DNA of 64,000 nucleotides from Polyangiaceae bacterium. Its GTDB lineage: Bacteria; Myxococcota_A; Polyangia; Polyangiales; Polyangiaceae. The stretch covers positions 2,480,001-2,544,000 of the forward strand of contig JABTUA010000001.1 of NCBI GenBank assembly GCA_015075635.1. The letters are read 5' to 3'. The notes under the pieces are model-generated. The model was not told the DNA's origin, made no database searches, and saw nothing but the letters and a program-made list of their open reading frames with translations. The stretch's first letter is position 1. Each line of letters opens with the position of its first letter. The position numbers and the translations under genes were made by a program. Positions 8,671 through 17,456 of this stretch are shown here, piece by piece.

Positions 8671-10586
8671 AGCGCGCGCTCGTCGCCGCGGCCCTCTCTG
8701 CTTGCTCGAGCGGGCCCTCGCAGAGTGAGCGCGCGCCGCCGAGCGTGCACCTGGTCGTCCGCGCCAAGGCCGGCTCGGGGCTGAGCCTCGCCGGCAGTCA
8801 GATCGAGCCCACCACGAGCTTGCTCGGTCTGCGGACCAGCGCCGATCAGCTCGAGCTCGACGTGCGGGTCGGCAGCCCGTCCGTGACCGTCACGACGCCG
8901 AGCACCTGTCCCGCCGAGGTGGACCTCGGCGACGCGGGCGCCGGGGAGACGCGCAGCGTGACGCTCCAGCCCTGGCTCTCGATCGCCGGCGGTGATCTGA
9001 CCCAGATCGGCTTCGACGCGCCCTTCACCGTCACGCTGACGCCCGGCTGTCGCGACGCGCTCGCGAGCAAGGTCGAGTGGTCGCAGACAGCAGGTGAGCC
9101 CGTCGACCTCCAGGTCGAGCAGAACGGCTTCGTCGTGCGCGGGCGCACGCGCCCGCTCGCGGCGCCGACCCCCTGGGGCATCGTGCCGCTGTCGCCGCGC
9201 ACGCGGGGCGAGGTCGAGCTCACGGCCAAGTCCGGCAAACACAGCTTGAAGGTGCGTGTCTCCGCCGCCGCGCGGGCCTCGGGCTTGCCGAGCCTCGCGC
9301 TCTCGCAGCGGGTGTTGCTGGGCGGAAGCGGCTGGCGCGTGCGGGAGCGGGCCAAGGACGGCAAGGCCGAGATCCAGCCCGCCGGCAGCCTGCAATCGTT
9401 CCAGCCCGACGCCCGCGGGCGCTGGGTGCTGGAGGACCGCGAGAAGCGCGAGCTGTCCCTGGTGGTCGGGACCCACTCCGACACGCTCCTCGACTGCGGC
9501 CGTAGCGACTGCCACGCGCAGGCCACCGCGGGGGTGAAGAGCTCGCGCATGACCCACGTCTTCGAGCGCGGGCTGCGCGGACAGCTGATGCGCTACGACG
9601 CGAGCTGCGCCCTGCCCTGTCACACCGCTGGGGAGCCCGGGCTGCCGGACGGCGGCTTCACCCAAGTCCTGGGTGAGCTCGGCCACAGCGGGCACTTCGA
9701 GCTGAAGCCCGAGGCGTGGAACGAGCTGCCGCGGGCGCTCCGCCGGCTGGGCGGCGTGACCTGCACCGCCTGTCACGGTCCAGGGGCCATCCCGGAGCCG
9801 GCCGCACGTTGGGCCGTCCTGCGCACCGACGTGTGCGCGACCTGTCACGACGCGCCGCCCCGCTACGGTCACGTCGCTGCCTGGAATGCCACGCGCATGG
9901 CCCAGGCGGATCGCGACGAGCGCGCGCGCCGCGAGCCGGCCTGCCGCGGCTGCCACACCACCGCGGGCTTCCTCGACCGCATCGGCGCGCGCAAGGACAC
10001 CGGACCCACGACGCCGGACCTCGAGCTGGGCATCGGCTGCGCTGCCTGTCACGCGCCCCACGCAGAGAAGCAGGACCGAGCCCTGCTCCGCGTGCTGCCC
10101 GCCCTGAAGCTGCCGGACAAGGCCAAGCCGAGCCGCATCTGCGTCGAGTGCCACAGCGGGCCGGACGCCTCTGCGGCGACGCTGCTCTACGACCACGACT
10201 CACCTGGCGCCCACGCGGACGTACCCAAGGGCTGCGTTGGTTGTCACTCTGGCAAAGCAGCCAGCCTGGAGGCGCGCGGCAGGAACCACAGCTTCCGGAG
10301 CAACCCCGCCCGCTGCACGCAGGGCTGCCACGCCGAGGGCGTGCCCGCGGCAGAAACACGGCTGCGCGAACGCGCGCTCGCGGCGCTCCGCGCTCTGGGC
10401 GGGCGGGTAGACCCGAAGCGCCCGCTCCACGCCGGCACGCTGCCTAAACCGAGCGATCCGAAGCGGCGCGAAGCGCTGGAGAGCGTGCGCCTGGTCCTCG
10501 CCGATCCCGCCGCCGCGATCCACGACGCGAAGCGCACGCGGGCGCTCTTGGAGCGGGCCGAGGCGCTGCTCGGGCTCCAGCGCTGA
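8667..10586 (+). CDS. Multihaem c-type cytochrome lipoprotein (nine haem motifs)
   Basis: 639 residues starting with TTG 8667, which overlaps the previous stop (TTGA) and gives a short signal with lipobox LSAC. Residues about 20-270 are beta-rich without haem motifs. Residues about 274-553 hold six CxxCH motifs (CTACH, CATCH, CRGCH, CAACH, CVECH, CVGCH), two CX3CH (CALPCH, CTQGCH) and one CX4CH (CGRSDCH). This is the pattern of extracytoplasmic electron-transfer cytochromes. It ends a five-gene run of lipoproteins and likely sits at the cell surface. Electron partner unknown. Confidence 0.88.
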   Translation: MKRALVAAALSACSSGPSQSERAPPSVHLVVRAKAGSGLSLAGSQIEPTTSLLGLRTSADQLELDVRVGSPSVTVTTPSTCPAEVDLGDAGAGETRSVTLQPWLSIAGGDLTQIGFDAPFTVTLTPGCRDALASKVEWSQTAGEPVDLQVEQNGFVVRGRTRPLAAPTPWGIVPLSPRTRGEVELTAKSGKHSLKVRVSAAARASGLPSLALSQRVLLGGSGWRVRERAKDGKAEIQPAGSLQSFQPDARGRWVLEDREKRELSLVVGTHSDTLLDCGRSDCHAQATAGVKSSRMTHVFERGLRGQLMRYDASCALPCHTAGEPGLPDGGFTQVLGELGHSGHFELKPEAWNELPRALRRLGGVTCTACHGPGAIPEPAARWAVLRTDVCATCHDAPPRYGHVAAWNATRMAQADRDERARREPACRGCHTTAGFLDRIGARKDTGPTTPDLELGIGCAACHAPHAEKQDRALLRVLPALKLPDKAKPSRICVECHSGPDASAATLLYDHDSPGAHADVPKGCVGCHSGKAASLEARGRNHSFRSNPARCTQGCHAEGVPAAETRLRERALAALRALGGRVDPKRPLHAGTLPKPSDPKRREALESVRLVLADPAAAIHDAKRTRALLERAEALLGLQR

Positions 10587-10587
10587 C

Positions 10588-11745
10588 TCAGTTACACGTT
10601 CCGTCCGGCTTCTTCACGCGCACGTGGAAGTGGGCCACGTGGCCGTCCACGTAGCGCATGAACTGGCTCTTCCAGGGCGTGTAGTTGGTCTTCTGCGCGA
10701 AGTAGGCGTTGACCTCGGCGTGCACGGCGGTGTCGTTGTTCAAGATGCCGCAGGCCACGCCGGTGTCGACGAACAGCTTGGCCAGCGCAATCTTCGGCTT
10801 CTTGTCGGCGCAGGTGATGTCCGTGGCGCAGCCGGCGACGATGTCCACGTGCGTTCCGTCGTCGTGGGTCGCGTGGTTGACCGTGCTGCAGGAGCCCTCG
10901 TTCATGTCCATCACCTTCAGCGGCGAGAGCGACGGATAGAGCGGTTTCCAGTGGGTGGCCACGGTGTAGATCACGTCGATCAGGAGCTTCGTCCCGCGGG
11001 AACAGTCCGCGGCCTTGTGGGTGTAGAGCCCGGGCGGTACCGAGTCCGGCAGGAGGTAGTAGCCGCCGGCGCTCTTGTCGTTGGGATCGAAGTTCGGTGG
11101 AGTGAGCAACGTGCCCCGCGCCGGAGGCGCGCAGTCCACGTTGGTGGTGAGCGTGTACTTCGCATCGGCCGGCAGCGGCGCCGCGAACCCAGAGTCGATG
11201 ACGGCCGAGTCGGTCACGAACACGCTCACCGCCGTGTCCTGCTTCGCGGTCAGCGTGACCTCGGTCGGGCCCGTGGCCACGACCAACGGGTCGTTCCCCG
11301 ACGCGGCGTTCTGCCCGTCGAAGAGCGTCGTGCCGCCGGCGGTGTTCACGATCAGCTCCGGGCTCCAGGAGCCGCCGGTGGCGGTGAGCGTGAGCCCCAC
11401 CGCCGTCGCGGCCGGCAAGATCAGCGCGTACTCGTGGACGTTGTACTTCCCGCTGCTGAAGTCCTCGTTCACCGTCGCCGAGCCGCAGACGCTGGAGAGC
11501 GCTGGCGCGTCCCAGCACTGACCCGTGGCGCAGGGCGCGAGCTGCGTCGGCGGCGGCCCGGCGTCGGCTCCAGCAGCGCCGGCGGCGCCACCGGCTCCTG
11601 CGGCTCCGCCGCCGTCCGGCCACGAAGCATCGGGGAAGACGCCCCCCGCGCCCCCGCTGCTGGTCGGACTGCCGGTCGGGTCGTCATCGCTCCCGCCGCA
11701 AGCGACGGCGGCGAGCAGGCCGAGCACGCAGAGCTTCCGCACCAT
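10588..11745 (-). CDS. Lipoprotein with MepA-like (M74/LAS) endopeptidase domain
   Basis: 385 residues from ATG 11745. Lipobox AVAC, then a Gly/Ala/Asp linker, then a middle beta-rich part. The C-terminal 150 residues contain NHATHDDGTHVDI and GHVAHFHVRV. These line up with the SHxSHxxGRDVDL and GHATHLHVRF motifs of MepA, visible in this window in the protein at 61953, giving the zinc-binding His/Asp/His set of LAS metallopeptidases. It probably cleaves peptidoglycan cross-links or another D-amino-acid peptide outside the cytoplasm. Convergent with the cytochrome gene, one base apart. Function by motif alignment only. Confidence 0.72.
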   Translation of the reverse strand: MVRKLCVLGLLAAVACGGSDDDPTGSPTSSGGAGGVFPDASWPDGGGAAGAGGAAGAAGADAGPPPTQLAPCATGQCWDAPALSSVCGSATVNEDFSSGKYNVHEYALILPAATAVGLTLTATGGSWSPELIVNTAGGTTLFDGQNAASGNDPLVVATGPTEVTLTAKQDTAVSVFVTDSAVIDSGFAAPLPADAKYTLTTNVDCAPPARGTLLTPPNFDPNDKSAGGYYLLPDSVPPGLYTHKAADCSRGTKLLIDVIYTVATHWKPLYPSLSPLKVMDMNEGSCSTVNHATHDDGTHVDIVAGCATDITCADKKPKIALAKLFVDTGVACGILNNDTAVHAEVNAYFAQKTNYTPWKSQFMRYVDGHVAHFHVRVKKPDGTCN

Positions 11746-11799
11746 CCAGTAGACTACCACCCCGTCGCCGAGCGGGGCGCGCTGATCTACGCTTCGGCC

Positions 11800-12258
11800 A
11801 TGTCCGAGAGCCTGCAAGACCGCTACGCGCCCCAGAACCGCTGCTTCGGCTGCGGCCCCGCCAACGACAAGGGCCTGCGCATCAAGAGCCGCGTCGAGGG
11901 TGACGAAGTGGTCGCCGACTTCACCCCCGAGGAGCACCACCAGGCCTTCGGCGGCATCCTGAACGGCGGCATCGCCGGCGCCCTGCTCGACTGTCACAGC
12001 AACTGGGCGGCGGCCTACGCCTTGATGCTCGCCAAGGGCATGGACACCCCGCCCTGCACGGTGACGGCGGAGTTCCACGTCAAGCTACGCGCCCCGACCC
12101 CGCTCGCGCCGCTGCGCGTCTTTGCCAAGACCACCAGCGTGGAAGGGGACAAGGCGGTGGTGGAGGCGCGCCTCGAGGCCGGCGGCAAGGTCACCGCCAC
12201 CTGCCGCGGGGTGTTCGTCGCCGTCAAGGAAGGTCACCCGGCGTATCACCGGTGGTGA
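11800..12258 (+). CDS. PaaI-family hotdog thioesterase
   Basis: 152 residues from ATG 11800. The N-terminal RCFGCGPANDKGL and central GGILNGGIAGALLDCHSNWAA match the PaaI/YiiD group of acyl-CoA thioesterases, where the Asn/Gly loop and acidic residue on the long helix form the active site. A single hotdog domain of normal length; cytosolic. It diverges from the M74-like lipoprotein and converges with the DUF4340 gene (3 bp apart). Acyl substrate cannot be read from sequence. Confidence 0.82.
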   Translation: MSESLQDRYAPQNRCFGCGPANDKGLRIKSRVEGDEVVADFTPEEHHQAFGGILNGGIAGALLDCHSNWAAAYALMLAKGMDTPPCTVTAEFHVKLRAPTPLAPLRVFAKTTSVEGDKAVVEARLEAGGKVTATCRGVFVAVKEGHPAYHRW

Positions 12259-12261
12259 TCT

Positions 12262-13317
12262 TCAGTTCGCCTTCACCACCGAGCCCAGATCCTGCTCCAC
12301 CTGCTCCGCCACGCTCGCGATCACCTCGGCGTGCCAGCGCGTGTGCTCGGTCTTGACCAGGAATTTCGGCTTGCCGCCCTCTCCGGGCACTTTGTAGAGC
12401 TCGAGGAAGCCGAGCTTGCGCCCGCCTTTGCCGAACAGCTCGACCTTCACGATGCTCGAGTCGGGGCCGAGCCCGCTCGGGCTCTCGACGAAGGTGACGA
12501 TGCGCAGGCGGTCGAGCTTGCTCATCCAGTTGCCGGCGGTCTCGTCCAGCGACATCGGCGTGGCCGCGTCGGCCCAGCCGTCCTTCTTGTCCTCGACCCG
12601 GACCACCTCGCGCGAGAGCGTGCCGCGCTCGATCTTGGCGCTCTTGAGCTCGTCGGCCTCGTAGCCGTGCAAGTTGCGCTCGACCAGCCGGGACTCGGCG
12701 AAGAGCACGCTCTGCGCCACGCTGCCGCCGATGGCGAACATCTCGCCACCGTCCACCTTCACGTAGCGATCGCCGCCGCCGGGGGTCGCGCCGCCGAAGG
12801 TCAGGGTGCGCTCGCGCCCCGAGACGGTGACCTTGAGGGTGCCTTCGGGCTTGTCGAAGCCGAACTCCGCGGCGCGGGCGTCGTCCAGCTTGCCCAGGCG
12901 GCGCACCGCGAGCAGCGGCGCCAGGCTCTCGGCCAGCTTCTTGCCCTGCTCGACGCTGACGAACGTGGTCGTCTCGCGCTTCTTCTCGGCGGGCGGGCCG
13001 GCGTCCCCGGCGCTCGGGTCGGCGGCGTCGCCCGCTCCGGCGTCGCCGTGGGGGGACGGCGGCTTGACCTCGATGGTCTTGTCCACGTTGCCGACGTACC
13101 AGAGCCCGTGGGAGTCCTTGCGGCGTTCGAGCCGGACCGAGCGGTTCTCCGCCTCGAACACGATCTTCTCGACGGCGTCGGCGGAGCCGCCCCAGACCTC
13201 GACGTTGCCCTTCTGGGTGGTGGCCTCGGGATCCTTGCGGGTCCAGACGATCAGCGCCACGGCGGAGGCCACGCCGAGGGCCACCAGGTGACCGGAGAGC
13301 GCGCGCCAGGAGATCAC
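12262..13317 (-). CDS. DUF4340 protein of a Gld-like ABC operon
   Basis: 351 residues. GTG 13317 overlaps the stop of the GldG-like gene (GTGA), so it is the last gene of the operon. One N-terminal membrane segment is followed by a large extracytoplasmic part with an acidic Pro/Ala insertion (about residues 90-115) and repeated beta blocks typical of DUF4340. This family regularly follows GldG-type genes, and its role in the transport complex is not known biochemically. Confidence 0.8.
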   Translation of the reverse strand: MISWRALSGHLVALGVASAVALIVWTRKDPEATTQKGNVEVWGGSADAVEKIVFEAENRSVRLERRKDSHGLWYVGNVDKTIEVKPPSPHGDAGAGDAADPSAGDAGPPAEKKRETTTFVSVEQGKKLAESLAPLLAVRRLGKLDDARAAEFGFDKPEGTLKVTVSGRERTLTFGGATPGGGDRYVKVDGGEMFAIGGSVAQSVLFAESRLVERNLHGYEADELKSAKIERGTLSREVVRVEDKKDGWADAATPMSLDETAGNWMSKLDRLRIVTFVESPSGLGPDSSIVKVELFGKGGRKLGFLELYKVPGEGGKPKFLVKTEHTRWHAEVIASVAEQVEQDLGSVVKAN

Positions 13318-15605
13318 GCCGCACCTGCCTTCTTCTTCGGCTTGCCGCGGCGCGAGAGCAACAGGCCGGCGCCGAGCACCAGCGCGGGCGCGCCGAAGAT
13401 GGTCGCGTAGAACCAAGCCAGGTCCTTCTGCTTGGTGTGCTCGATGCGCACGTCTTCCTCGGTGTTCACCTCTCCGGCGAAGCTCTCCTCGCCGCCGAGC
13501 CAGCGCACCGCGTCGGCGAACAAGACCTGGTTGGCCACGACGTTCGCCAGCACCACGTCGGTGACGGCGTCCGCGTCGGCCAACACGAAGGCCCGCATCT
13601 CGTCGGCGTCGACCTTCTTCTTGTCGTCCTTCTTGTCCTTGTCGTCCTTCTTCTCGGGCTCCGGCGCCTTCTTCAGCGGCTCCGCGCTGCGCGGCCGGGT
13701 GACCGCCGCGGCCAGGTTGAAGGTGCCGGGCTTCTCGTCCTTGTCCGCGCGGTAGTTCCGGTTCTGGTCGGCGAAGGTGCCGACCACGGTCTTGAGCGCG
13801 AAGTCCACCTTCTCGGTGGCGCCGCTGGCGCGCTCCAGGCTGCCGGCGCCGAACACCGCCACCGCCGCCCGCGCGGAGTTGCGGCTCAAGGTCGAGACCG
13901 AGGCGTGGGACGAGAAGCGGTTGGTCACGAGCAACGTGCGATCGGAGTCGTTGTAGCGCCGGCGCACGTGCTGCTTCTCGTTGGCCAGCACCACGGGCGA
14001 AAACTCGATGCCGGCGATGCGCGCGAGGGCCGCGAGGCCGCTCGCCTGCGCGGGCAGCACCGGCTTCGACGCCTCCGGCGGCGCGGCGGAAGGCGCGGAC
14101 CCAGCCGGCGCGGCGGAGGGCGTCGGCGCGGCGGAGGGCGCGGGCTTCGCCGGCGCGGCGGAGGGCGCGGGCGGAGGCGCGACCGACGCGGCCGGCTTGG
14201 CTGAAGGCGCCGCCGACGCGGCGGGCTCGGCGCTCCCGGCTGGCTCCGGCGTCTCCTCGCCGGGCTGCCCTTCGGGTCCGGCTTCGGCCCAGGACACGGC
14301 GTCCGGATCGAGGGCGATGAAGAGCTTGCCGCCGCGGCTGCCGTAGCGCTCGAGCGCGGCGAGCTCCTCCCGCGCGAAGGGCTCGGTGGGGCCGAGCACG
14401 AGCACCACGTCGGCGTCGTCGGGCACCTCGCTGCCGAGCCCCTGCGACAGGCCCAGATCCTTCACCAGGTAGTTCTGCTTCTGCAAGATGGTCCGCGCGA
14501 TGCGCACGCTGCGCTGGCTGCTCTCGCCCTGCGAGGCGTCGTTCAGCTCGCCGTGGCCGACGGTCAGGTAGGCCACGCGTCGGGCGCGCACGATCTTCAA
14601 GAGCTTCTCCTGGAAGTCACGGTCCAGGGTCTTGAGCTTGGGGCGCGCGTTCTTCTCGTCGATGCCGATGGTGAGCGTCTCGGTGACGCTGCCCTTGGCG
14701 AGCACGATCACGCCGTCCTGCGTGGCCTTCAGATCCCGCGCGCGCTTCGGCACGAGCAGCCGATCCTGGATCTCGATCTTCAGGTTGGGCACGCCGCGCC
14801 CGAGATCGCCGAGGTAGCTCTCGACCTCGGTCTTGATCTCGCTCACCTGCGGGAAGAAGGCGACGACCTCCAGCGGCTCGCTCAGGCTCTCGGCGATCTT
14901 GCGGGTCGAGTCGCTGGGCCGCGAGGTCTTGAAGTACGAGTAGTCCACCCGGGTGCCGAGCTTGTCCGCCGAGTAGACGAAGAGCGCGCCGTACACCGCC
15001 GCCAGGACCAGGGTGAGGCCGCTGACCGCCGCCGCGCGCACCCGGCGCGCCTCGGGCCGCTCCGCGTGGCGCATGGGCAGGAGGGCCGCCTCGGCGAACA
15101 GCATGGGCAACAGGGCCACCAGCACCAGCGCCACCCAGAAGATGGTCAACACGCCGCGCACGCGCTCGCCGGTGTCCGGCTCGAGCGCCGCGAGGCCGAG
15201 CTTGTCCCAGCCGAAGTCGGTGGTCACGAAGTACACGCCGAGGGCGACCACGCCCAGCACGCTGAGGACGCCGAGCAGCTTCTCGATGTCGCGGCGCTCC
15301 CCGCCCACGCGGAACTGCGGCATGAAGCGCACCGCCGTGGCGCCGGAGAGCGCCCCGAGGCCCGCGAAGGTCGCGACCCAGCGCAGCGTCGGCATCGGCT
15401 CGAGCACGCGCTCGCCCAGGAAGACCAGGACGAAGCCCACCACGTAGGCCGGGACGACCCAGAGGGGCGCGGGCCGGCCGGGCGCCGCCGGGCGCTCCTC
15501 CGGGGCGGGCTCGGCGGGCGCGGTCGGCTCGCTCTTCGGCTGGGGCGGCTCCGAGCCGCGGGCGCTGTCCGGCGACGAGTCGCGCTCTTCGTCCTTCACC
15601 GCCAT
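13314..15605 (-). CDS. GldG-like ABC transporter accessory protein
   Basis: 763 residues. A charged, Pro-rich N-terminus precedes four membrane segments (about residues 47-210). A soluble GldG/IFT52-like domain follows, with YFKTSRPSDSTRKIAESLSEPLEVVAFFP at its start and VAYLTVGHGE. The chain contains a long Ala/Pro-rich insert (about 440-510) and a Lys/Asp-rich insert near 650, and ends in a membrane helix and basic tail. It overlaps the permease gene by 10 bp and DUF4340 by GTGA. By family it forms a complex with the permease and ATPase; transported substrate unknown. Confidence 0.84.
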   Translation of the reverse strand: MAVKDEERDSSPDSARGSEPPQPKSEPTAPAEPAPEERPAAPGRPAPLWVVPAYVVGFVLVFLGERVLEPMPTLRWVATFAGLGALSGATAVRFMPQFRVGGERRDIEKLLGVLSVLGVVALGVYFVTTDFGWDKLGLAALEPDTGERVRGVLTIFWVALVLVALLPMLFAEAALLPMRHAERPEARRVRAAAVSGLTLVLAAVYGALFVYSADKLGTRVDYSYFKTSRPSDSTRKIAESLSEPLEVVAFFPQVSEIKTEVESYLGDLGRGVPNLKIEIQDRLLVPKRARDLKATQDGVIVLAKGSVTETLTIGIDEKNARPKLKTLDRDFQEKLLKIVRARRVAYLTVGHGELNDASQGESSQRSVRIARTILQKQNYLVKDLGLSQGLGSEVPDDADVVLVLGPTEPFAREELAALERYGSRGGKLFIALDPDAVSWAEAGPEGQPGEETPEPAGSAEPAASAAPSAKPAASVAPPPAPSAAPAKPAPSAAPTPSAAPAGSAPSAAPPEASKPVLPAQASGLAALARIAGIEFSPVVLANEKQHVRRRYNDSDRTLLVTNRFSSHASVSTLSRNSARAAVAVFGAGSLERASGATEKVDFALKTVVGTFADQNRNYRADKDEKPGTFNLAAAVTRPRSAEPLKKAPEPEKKDDKDKKDDKKKVDADEMRAFVLADADAVTDVVLANVVANQVLFADAVRWLGGEESFAGEVNTEEDVRIEHTKQKDLAWFYATIFGAPALVLGAGLLLSRRGKPKKKAGAA

Positions 15606-16318
15606 CGGCGCGCCTCCAGGGTCTTGGTCGCTGCGAGCAAGAAGAAGTAGGTGACCATCACGTAGTAGACGACGCCGTCCAGCTCCAGGATGCCGTTCAT
15701 GAACGGGCGGAAGTTCTCGTGGTGGATGGCGAGGGACGAGAGCACGCGGTTGAGCGGCGGATCCACCGCCTTGGCCAGCGCCCAGAGCAGCACCAGCGGC
15801 GCCAGGATCAATGCGCCGAGCAGCGCCGCCACGACCTGCGACTTGGCCACCGCCGAGGCGAACAGGCCGATGGACAGCGACGCGGCGCCGAGCAGGAGCA
15901 GGCCCGCGTAGCCCACCAGGATGTGACCGGCGCTGACCTTGCCGTTCACGAAGATGAGCAGCGGCATGTACAGCGTGAACAGCGTCATCAAGGCCAGCAC
16001 GCCGAACGCGGACACGAACTTGCCGAGGACGATCTCGCTGTCCTTGATCGGCGAGGTGTTGAGCAGGGTCAGCGTCCCGGTCTGGCGCTCCTCCGCCAGG
16101 AGGCGCATCGCCAGCACGATGCCGGCGATCATGGTGGTGCCGCTGGCGCCGTAGAAGAACTCGCTCAGCACCTGGGCAGAGACCAGCTTCTCGGTCAGGC
16201 CCTTCCAGTAGAAGTAGATGCCGTCGATGAGCAACGCACCGGCGATCACGATGGCGCCTAGGGGCGAACGCATGTACGCGGCGAGCTCGCGGCGAGCGAT
16301 GAGCAGAGCCTGGCTCAT
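15596..16318 (-). CDS. ABC-2 type permease (GldF-like)
   Basis: 240 residues with six hydrophobic segments. The signature LAEERQTGTLTLLNTSPIKDSEIVLGKF after the second helix is the conserved cytosolic loop of GldF/NosY-type ABC-2 permeases. ATG 16318 overlaps the ATPase stop (ATGA) and its own 3' end overlaps the GldG-like gene by 10 bp, so the three proteins are probably made in fixed ratio. Inner membrane. Confidence 0.87.
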   Translation of the reverse strand: MSQALLIARRELAAYMRSPLGAIVIAGALLIDGIYFYWKGLTEKLVSAQVLSEFFYGASGTTMIAGIVLAMRLLAEERQTGTLTLLNTSPIKDSEIVLGKFVSAFGVLALMTLFTLYMPLLIFVNGKVSAGHILVGYAGLLLLGAASLSIGLFASAVAKSQVVAALLGALILAPLVLLWALAKAVDPPLNRVLSSLAIHHENFRPFMNGILELDGVVYYVMVTYFFLLAATKTLEARRWR

Positions 16319-17340
16319 GGCTGCTCCTCCGCCTTCGGCGCCGCGTCCTCGGCCTTCCGCCTCTTCTTGCGCTTCTTCTGCGCGGGTTCGTCCAGGCTCT
16401 TGGCGAGCTCCAGGAACACGCTCTCGAGCTCGCGCTCGCCTCGGGTCACCTCGAGCAGGCCGAAGCCACCGTTGACGATCGCCCGACTGAGCTCGTCGCG
16501 GGTGTCGCGGGCGAGCTGGACGCGGAAGGCCGCGAGCTCGCCACCTGGCGCCGAGCCGGCGTCCGCCGAGAGCTCGACGTGGGTCACCCCGGCCACCCCG
16601 GCGATGAGCTCGCCGGCCCGCGCATGGCCGTCCTTGCCGACGCGCAAGAGCAGCGACAGCCGCATGCCCGACAGGAGCGAATCGGAGAGCTGCTTCTCGG
16701 TGCCCGAAGCGACGATCTCGCCGTCGCGGATCACCAGGATGCGATCGCAGGTCTCGTGGATCTCGCTCAGGATGTGGCTGGAGACGACCACCGTGTGCTC
16801 GCCGCCCAGGCTCCGCACCAGATCGCGCATCTCGACGATCTGCACCGGATCGAGGCCGCTGATGGGCTCGTCGAGCACCACGAGCTCCGGCTTGTGGACG
16901 ATGGCCTGCGCGATGCCCACGCGCTGCCGGTAGCCGTGCGAGAGCGCTCCGATGGGCCGGTCCCGCTCGGAGCCCGTCTCGGTGAGCTCGAGCGTCTCGT
17001 CCACGCGCCGCTCGACCTCGGCACCGGAGACGCCGCGCAGGCGCGCCGCGAAGCTCAGGTATTCCTCGACGGTCATCTCCGGGTAGACCGGCGGCGTATC
17101 CGGCAAATACCCGATGCGCTTGCGCACCTCGTGCGGCGACTCGACCACGTCGAGGCCGCCGACCCGGACGCTGCCGCTGGTCGGCAAGAGGTCGCAGGCC
17201 AGGATGCGCAGGGTGGTGGTCTTGCCGGCGCCGTTCAGCCCGAGCAGGCCGATGATCTCGCCCTTCTCGATGCTGGCCGAGAGCGGTCCCACCGCACGCC
17301 GGTCCCCGTAGTACTTGTAGAGCTCGCGGATCTCGATCAC
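16315..17340 (-). CDS. ABC transporter ATPase (GldA-like)
   Basis: 341 residues from GTG 17340. Walker A GLNGAGKTTT, Q-loop region YLPDTPPVYPEMTV, signature LSHGYRQRVGIAQA, Walker B LVVLDEPISGLDP and switch SSHIL are all intact. The C-terminal third is variable with a strongly basic tail (KKRKKRRK). First gene of the four-gene Gld-like operon. GldAFG in Bacteroidota is linked to gliding and secretion, but in myxobacteria such operons are not shown to drive gliding, so the function is left open. Confidence 0.9.
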   Translation of the reverse strand: MIEIRELYKYYGDRRAVGPLSASIEKGEIIGLLGLNGAGKTTTLRILACDLLPTSGSVRVGGLDVVESPHEVRKRIGYLPDTPPVYPEMTVEEYLSFAARLRGVSGAEVERRVDETLELTETGSERDRPIGALSHGYRQRVGIAQAIVHKPELVVLDEPISGLDPVQIVEMRDLVRSLGGEHTVVVSSHILSEIHETCDRILVIRDGEIVASGTEKQLSDSLLSGMRLSLLLRVGKDGHARAGELIAGVAGVTHVELSADAGSAPGGELAAFRVQLARDTRDELSRAIVNGGFGLLEVTRGERELESVFLELAKSLDEPAQKKRKKRRKAEDAAPKAEEQP

Positions 17341-17456
17341 GGCAAACGACTGATCCTCCGAAAGGCCCGGTCTCAGGCGCCAGGCACCCCAGCGTCGAAC
17401 CGGGGGCCCCGCGTTACCACAAGAGCCGCCCGCCCGGGACCCGGAAGGCGCCCGGA

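Noticed and set aside
6635-8767. Long minus-strand frame opposite the MopE-like and Cys-rich genes
   Set aside because: Arg/Ala composition, no start signal, lies wholly opposite well-supported lipoprotein genes.
16315-17340. Gliding motor ATPase call for the GldA-like gene
   Set aside because: Similarity is to the ABC family; myxobacterial gliding uses other machinery, so no motility role is claimed.
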